A stretch of DNA of 64,000 nucleotides from Limnanthes douglasii subsp. nivea (taxonomy: Eukaryota; Streptophyta; Magnoliopsida; Brassicales; Limnanthaceae). The DNA lies in contig JAUPFV010000004.1 of assembly GCA_036936605.1 (NCBI GenBank), forward strand, positions 134,921,473 to 134,985,472. The letters are read 5' to 3'. Position 1 is the stretch's first letter; each line of letters begins with the position of its first letter. This document shows positions 59,241 through 64,000 of the stretch, in pieces. The notes beneath the pieces are model-generated. The model saw nothing but the letters and a program-made list of their open reading frames with translations. It was not told the origin of the DNA and made no database searches. The position numbers were made by a program, and so were the translations under genes.

Positions 59241-60830
59241 TTGATACATGTCGATCTTTCTGGTTTGTATCTAAAGGAATTATGGAACGGGATATGATAC
59301 TTCGTATAATTTATAGATGACTTCTCTCCTTTCAGATGCTTTTACCATCTTCATAAAAAGTTCAAAGCCATGGACAAGTTCAAAAGTTTTAGGACCAAAG
59401 TTGAAAAATAAATTGGTAAAAACATTAAAAAAAGTTAGATCTAACCATGGTGGTGAATAATATTGGTAGATATGGAAGATCAAGTGAACAAAGTCAAAGG
59501 CCATTTAAAAATTACCTAGATAAATGTGGCATAATCTCTTAGTATAAAATGTTTGGTTTGCTCGCATGAATAGTGTATCTATGAGACATAATCGTACATT
59601 TAACGATATGGTTATATGTATGATATGTAATTCATCTCTACCATTATCTCTCTAGGGGAAGCAATGGAATGTGATGCTTGTATGTTCAACATAGTACCCA
59701 CTAAGGCAACCCTTAGGACCCAATATGATAATTTTAATGAGCACATGCCCAATTTAAAACATCTTCATATATGGGGGTTTCTAGTTGAGGCAAAGGCTTA
59801 CAAACCTCAAGAAAAGAAACTAGACACAAAAAATCGTTAGTTGCTTATTCATTGTTTATTCTGAGTTCTATATAGGTTTTAATTTCTATGATCCTCTCAC
59901 TGGGTAACGGTAAAATATATAGGGGATGTTTAGTTTGAAAGGAAGAAAAATATAATAAATGTTCAGTTGGACGATGAATTTATACATATTGATGAAGTCA
60001 CTAACGGGGATACACGTGTATTAAAAGATTAGAATTTAGTTCTAATCATTTTTGTCTTGTTAAAATAATGTTATACTCAGAATAACATTGATGTTCCACG
60101 TGAGAGTTTTAACTAGGTTACACATATAACCCAACTATAAGAAGAGGAACCTGAATGTAATCTTCCATAGTAAGACCAAAATTACATTGTTCGTGAGGAC
60201 CAAACTCTACGTCCTGAAGAAATCCAACAAGAAGTAATAGTGCCCTTAAGAAGGCTCATGAGATAAAAAAAATAGTATACATTTAATTTCTATAATATGT
60301 CTTTAAGAACATGGTGAGTCATGTGCTAGAACTGTAGATGATACTTCATCATACAAATAGGCCATATAAATCTCTAATTATCGGAAACAGATTGAGGTTA
60401 ATATTGAAGAGTACAAATCCATGCAAGACAATACGGCATGGAAACTTTTCCCATTACATGAAGGAAAAAAATGATTGGTTGTAAGTGGCTTTACGTAAAC
60501 GCAATTGTCTTCGTAATCTAGAAAGATATAAAACACGCCTTCTAGTCAAAGTTTATACTCAATATGAATGGATGGATTTTTATGAAACATTCTTTCTAGT
60601 ATCAATGAATGATTCTCTTAGAACAACCATAACATTAGTTGCACACTTTGATCTTGAGCTTCATGAAATGCATTTGAAAACAATTTTTATCAACAATATT
60701 ATTAATGAAACAAATCTATATGGTGCAACCAGAACACGTTGTAGTAGGTAACTAAGAATATATGGTTTACAATCTTAAGAAAAAACCATTTATGAGCTCA
60801 AATAGGTCTCTCGTCGTTAAGGAAGATTTA
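59230..60830 (+). mobile_element. Copia-2 integrase and RT start
   Basis: Integrase pieces: LIHVDLSGLYLKEL (about 59,240), FIDDFSPFRCFYHLHKKF (about 59,310-59,365), VRSNHGGEYY (about 59,435; Asp of TDxGGE is Asn-His), MRHNRTFNDMV, then MECDACMFNIVPTKATLRTQ and FNEHMPNLKHLHIWGF. RT start at about 60,380-60,470 (IEEYKSMQDNTAWKLFPLHE) and SRKI/YKTRLLVKVYTQYEWMDF (about 60,520-60,585). It continues copia-2 after the duplicated block. Stops throughout; the RT palm and RNase H are missing. Confidence 0.7.
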
Positions 60831-60839
60831 AATAATATA

Positions 60840-61729
60840 GAAGGTTTTATAATTTTTTTCATATATGCTAGACTAATTTGATCTGATTCAATTAGTTATA
60901 TTAATTGGTTACAGGGCCTCAATATAGTGATTTATTCTTATCGAAAACATGCTTAGGTGTTTAATTATTTTAATAACTTGACTGTATAGATGGAGTTTGG
61001 ATTTTTTGATTAATTTAGAGTTTTATTGATGGCTAAAAAATTTCTCCCAAATTTAACAAGCCCTTAGTTTAGTGAATTAATTTAAACCTATCGGGATAAT
61101 TACTCATCAATGACTTAACCTCTGATGTTGTTACTCATCAAAGTTTGTCAAGCAACGTTCACCGTGGTCAGTAAACTGTTGCCGCTGCGGATGAACATCA
61201 AGTATTTCGAGGTAATTTTCAAACTCACTACCGGTCAAGGCATTTTCCAATAAACTTTGGGTTGGCCATCGTTAAAGAAATGATACACAATTTTTTCTCT
61301 CTTTAACGTACACATGTCTTCAATGTATTTCTTAGAAACAAACCAAATATGTATAAACGTTTTGTGTATTCGCAAACAAAAACATCAGAATTGAATGGTC
61401 CTAGCATTTATTGTATAATATCTATGCATGTGATTACCTTATATTGCTTTCTCGTTAATATGTACTTGAATTATAAGCAAGATTAAAATAAATAAGATAA
61501 TAAATATATGTGAGATCAGAAAAATAAATACATGTAAGAAAATAAGTGAGACAATTTATAATACGAGACTTGAATAACTACACATGGAAGAATCAGCATG
61601 TGATACCAATGCATCGTTATAATACGAGACTAATTAAAAATAAAAAGGTGAGACAAATTACAAGGAAAGAGACGAGGTCGATTAAAAGTAAATAGTTTGC
61701 TTCTTCTCTATTTTTCAAGGTCAATAATC
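60840..61729. other. AT-rich stretch without recognisable gene
   Basis: No supported gene. A less AT-rich patch at about 61,140-61,270 (GNFQTHYRSRHFPINFGLAI on plus) is coding-like but unassigned. From about 61,480 the GAGAC-type motif begins. Confidence 0.35.
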
Positions 61730-64000
61730 AGAAATTTCTAATGTTTCATCATATCTTTCCTGATGGTTCATACCGGAAGCAACACATAATATATGGTGTC
61801 GAGTTATAGTTTCTTTATAATCCACTGAAGTCTACATTAAGAAAAAAAGATTATAAACATGTTTTGTTTAATAATAAAGACATATTTTTTGTTATACTTA
61901 CCGTTGTATGACCATGAAGTGCTATTTTATGAAAATTAGTTGGGTATTTCTCATCAAAACCTTTAGATGGTACTTGGATTTTTTTTTCTTGTGAATTTCT
62001 TATAAATCCAAGTGCCAATAATCTACCAAATGACAAGTGGTTGACATATTATACAAGAGACGAGACTTAGTTATGTCATAAATAAGCCATATGAGAGTGA
62101 GACAATGTTATAATACGACACATGAGTTATTAAAGGCATGCAATACATCCTTAATTTTACCTTATAATTTAGTTTGTGTTCACTAAGTAGCATCGTCAGA
62201 TCACTTACACATATAGTCATTGGTATTGTTGCATATGATGTTAGGTTATACCATACAATTCGCGTGGTATTCATGGATATGAATCATTTTATTTTTTATG
62301 ATATCTATTTCTGAATGAGTTTTAGTCACTATTTGTATTTCATATTGTGTTTATTCAAAAACAGGGCATTCATCATCCTCTTGCACTTGTACTTTTCCAG
62401 CCTGAAAGATACGAGACAAAGGTCAATTGAGATATGAGACATGTACTAAAAAATAGGCGAGACCATATATCCTTAAAATACACATGCGAATCCAAATATA
62501 CATGAAGGATAGATGAGAGACATCAACCCGTTTCATTAAGATTGATCCAAGACCTGTTATACATGAAGACAACTTTCGAGACTCTTTATACATATACAAA
62601 AGATATGAGACATCGACACGTATTATTAAGATATGTGTGGTATCCATTATAAATTAAGGATATATACTAGGCCACTTATTGAAAACAAACATGCGAGCCA
62701 AATAAAAGAATAGTTGAGACTAAGTAACAAAAACAGGCAAGATAAATTAAAAACAACATAAAATATAATCTTATATAACACGACAATATATGACAATCTA
62801 GTGTTTTACAACCCTACCATATATGACAAGGTAAAACAAAATATATTAAAAGTTGAACCTTAGTCTACTTAAGATCCATTTACATGTTCACAAACTTGTA
62901 CCTTTGATATTCTCTATATCTCTTTTACATCAACTTCACTAGTAGCATCCATAATAGTAATAGTTGTAGAATCCCAAGAAACAACAACCTCAATCTTTTT
63001 CACGTCAGCAACAACTTTCAGCACAACATCATCCTCATTCTATCTTTATGTGTAGGTCGTGTCTTTGTGATATCACTTTCTTCTGAAGTACGTGTTTTTT
63101 ATGGTGTATTAGCTAAGGATGATGGCAATGCTTCTCTTTTGCATAATAAATATATGTGACATCATCTATAATGCACGACTTATATAGGCACACATGGAAG
63201 ATGCAACCTACGATTCTAGTGCAATGTTATAATGTGAGATATGTGTTAAAAATATGTTAGACTAGTTAACAAAAAAATAGATGATATTTGTAATACTTCC
63301 CAAGGCGAGACATGTTCTAATACAATGTAATCAGCACATATGGAATATGTGAGTTTTATATTACTTACCAGTGGTGTAAAAAGTTCCTTTTTGTATTGTA
63401 TTTTTATTATTTTGGTTGGTGTTACTGTTCTTGTTCGTGTTCTAGTTTGTTATCTGGTGATATCACTTGGTGTTTTGGTTGGTTGACTGTTGTGATATTT
63501 TGGTTTGGTTGATGTTTTGGTGATGTTGGGTGGTCTAGTTGGTGTTCTAGTGGGACTCGTGTGTTATAGTCCGACTAGGTGGTCTCGTTGGTGTTCTGAT
63601 GAGACGGGATGGTATGGTTGGTGTTCAGTTGAGAAGGGTAGGTTTACTTGGTTTTGTTGGTTGGCTGGTGGGATCGCTTAGTTTGGTTGGTGTTCTAGTG
63701 AGACTTGTGGCATCTCTTTGTTAACTGGTGGTATTGATTCATTGGGTTTTAGATCATAAAAATGTTACTTTGTGAGGGTATTGAAATTCCAATTAGTCAC
63801 CTAACTCAACTATCACATAATCTCTCACTACAATCTGCAACAATAATTTGAGATATTTTATATATCAGAAACAAGGTATGTACTGATATAAGACTACAAT
63901 ATGAAAACAAAACATGCAAGGCCGTTATGGAAGAGAAAAGAAAGAACATGCGAGACGTGTAAAATTATCATTGATTGGAAATACGAGACTAGAAGAGGAA
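61480..64000. repeat. Dispersed GAGAC-type motif array (GTCTCG on minus)
   Basis: About twenty irregularly spaced copies of (a/g)(c/t)gagac, often within tacgagac or gtgagaca (for example near 61,550, 61,565, 61,626, 62,060, 62,410, 62,430, 62,455, 62,600, 63,305, 63,950 and 63,985). They lie mainly between the exon-like blocks of the minus-strand gene. I saw no comparable density elsewhere in the window. Confidence 0.6.
61730..63834 (-). pseudogene. Decayed multi-exon gene of unknown function
   Basis: Minus-strand exon-like blocks bounded by splice signals. 63,834-63,369 follows ttgttgcag, begins IVVRDYVIVELGD, has a Pro/Thr/His-rich repeat (PTRPPNITKTSTKPKYHNSQ) and ends CACTG|GTAAGT. About 63,135-62,902 has KTRTSEESDITKTRPTHKD, then after one frameshift EDDVVLKVVADVKKIEVVVS, WDSTTITIMDATSEVDVKE. 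From 62,401 (after ctttcag) it reads AGKVQVQEDDECPVFE. About 62,036-61,902 has SFGRLLALGFIRNSQEKKIQ, then DEKYPTNFHKIALHGHTT and a GTAAGT donor. 61,832-61,730 reads SVDYKETITRHHILCVASGM, NHQERYDETLEISDY, stop. Stops and one frameshift argue for a pseudogene. I do not recognise the family. Confidence 0.4.

Overview
The window is nuclear DNA from a dicot-like flowering plant. It is AT-rich, with split genes that use GT-AG introns, and most of its length is dead or dying retrotransposons nested in one another. There are inserts of plastid DNA (8.87-12.9 kb) and probably mitochondrial DNA (28.5-29.5 kb). I cannot name the species. Nothing bacterial is present. The only gene with uninterrupted reading frames across several exons is a receptor-like-kinase locus at 30.1-33.1 kb.

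Layout. 0.3-1.9 kb: Ty1/copia remnant (minus). 3.5-7.0 kb: Tat-like Ty3/gypsy remnant (LTR end, PBS, gag, protease, RT; plus). 7.0-8.5 and 13.4-14.1 kb: two halves of a cysteine-rich receptor-like kinase (CRK) pseudogene. The first half is split by a small TRIM-like element. Between the halves lies a colinear plastid fragment (psaB, rps14, trnfM, trnG, psbZ, trnS-UGA, psbC tail). 16.1-18.9 kb: L1-type LINE remnant (minus), abutting a MULE transposase fragment (18.9-19.5 kb). 19.7-24.65 kb: decayed copia with divergent LTRs. 27.25-28.44 kb: non-autonomous LTR element with a perfect 5-bp target duplication, followed by the organellar insert, which sits between 65-bp direct repeats. 30.1-33.1 kb: tandem CRK kinase domains. 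33.45-42.65 kb: Tat-type antisense extra ORF plus 3' LTR, invaded by a young copia (34,489-40,029). 45.0-50.2 kb: copia with long LTRs. 51.1-53.1 kb: two copia internal ends joined by one LTR. 54.4-55.4 kb: second Tat antisense ORF, opposite orientation. 55.5-59.2 kb: a roughly 1.9-kb tandem duplication carrying 5S-rRNA-like sequence. 59.2-60.8 kb: copia integrase/RT. 61.7-63.8 kb: decayed multi-exon minus-strand gene whose introns are full of a GAGAC-type motif.

Most interesting candidate. The two kinase domains at 30.1-33.1 kb look like separate genes at first, because kinase 1 ends in a TGA. A strong donor (GTAAGT at 31,557) lies just before that stop, and a pyrimidine-rich acceptor lies at 31,688. 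Splicing them removes 132 nt and joins the domains in frame. The predicted protein is a kinase-pseudokinase of about 693 residues without ectodomain. Retaining the intron gives kinase 1 alone. This resembles the tandem-kinase architecture of known plant immune proteins, but here it would be built from two ectodomain-less CRKs. Expression evidence is needed to prove it.
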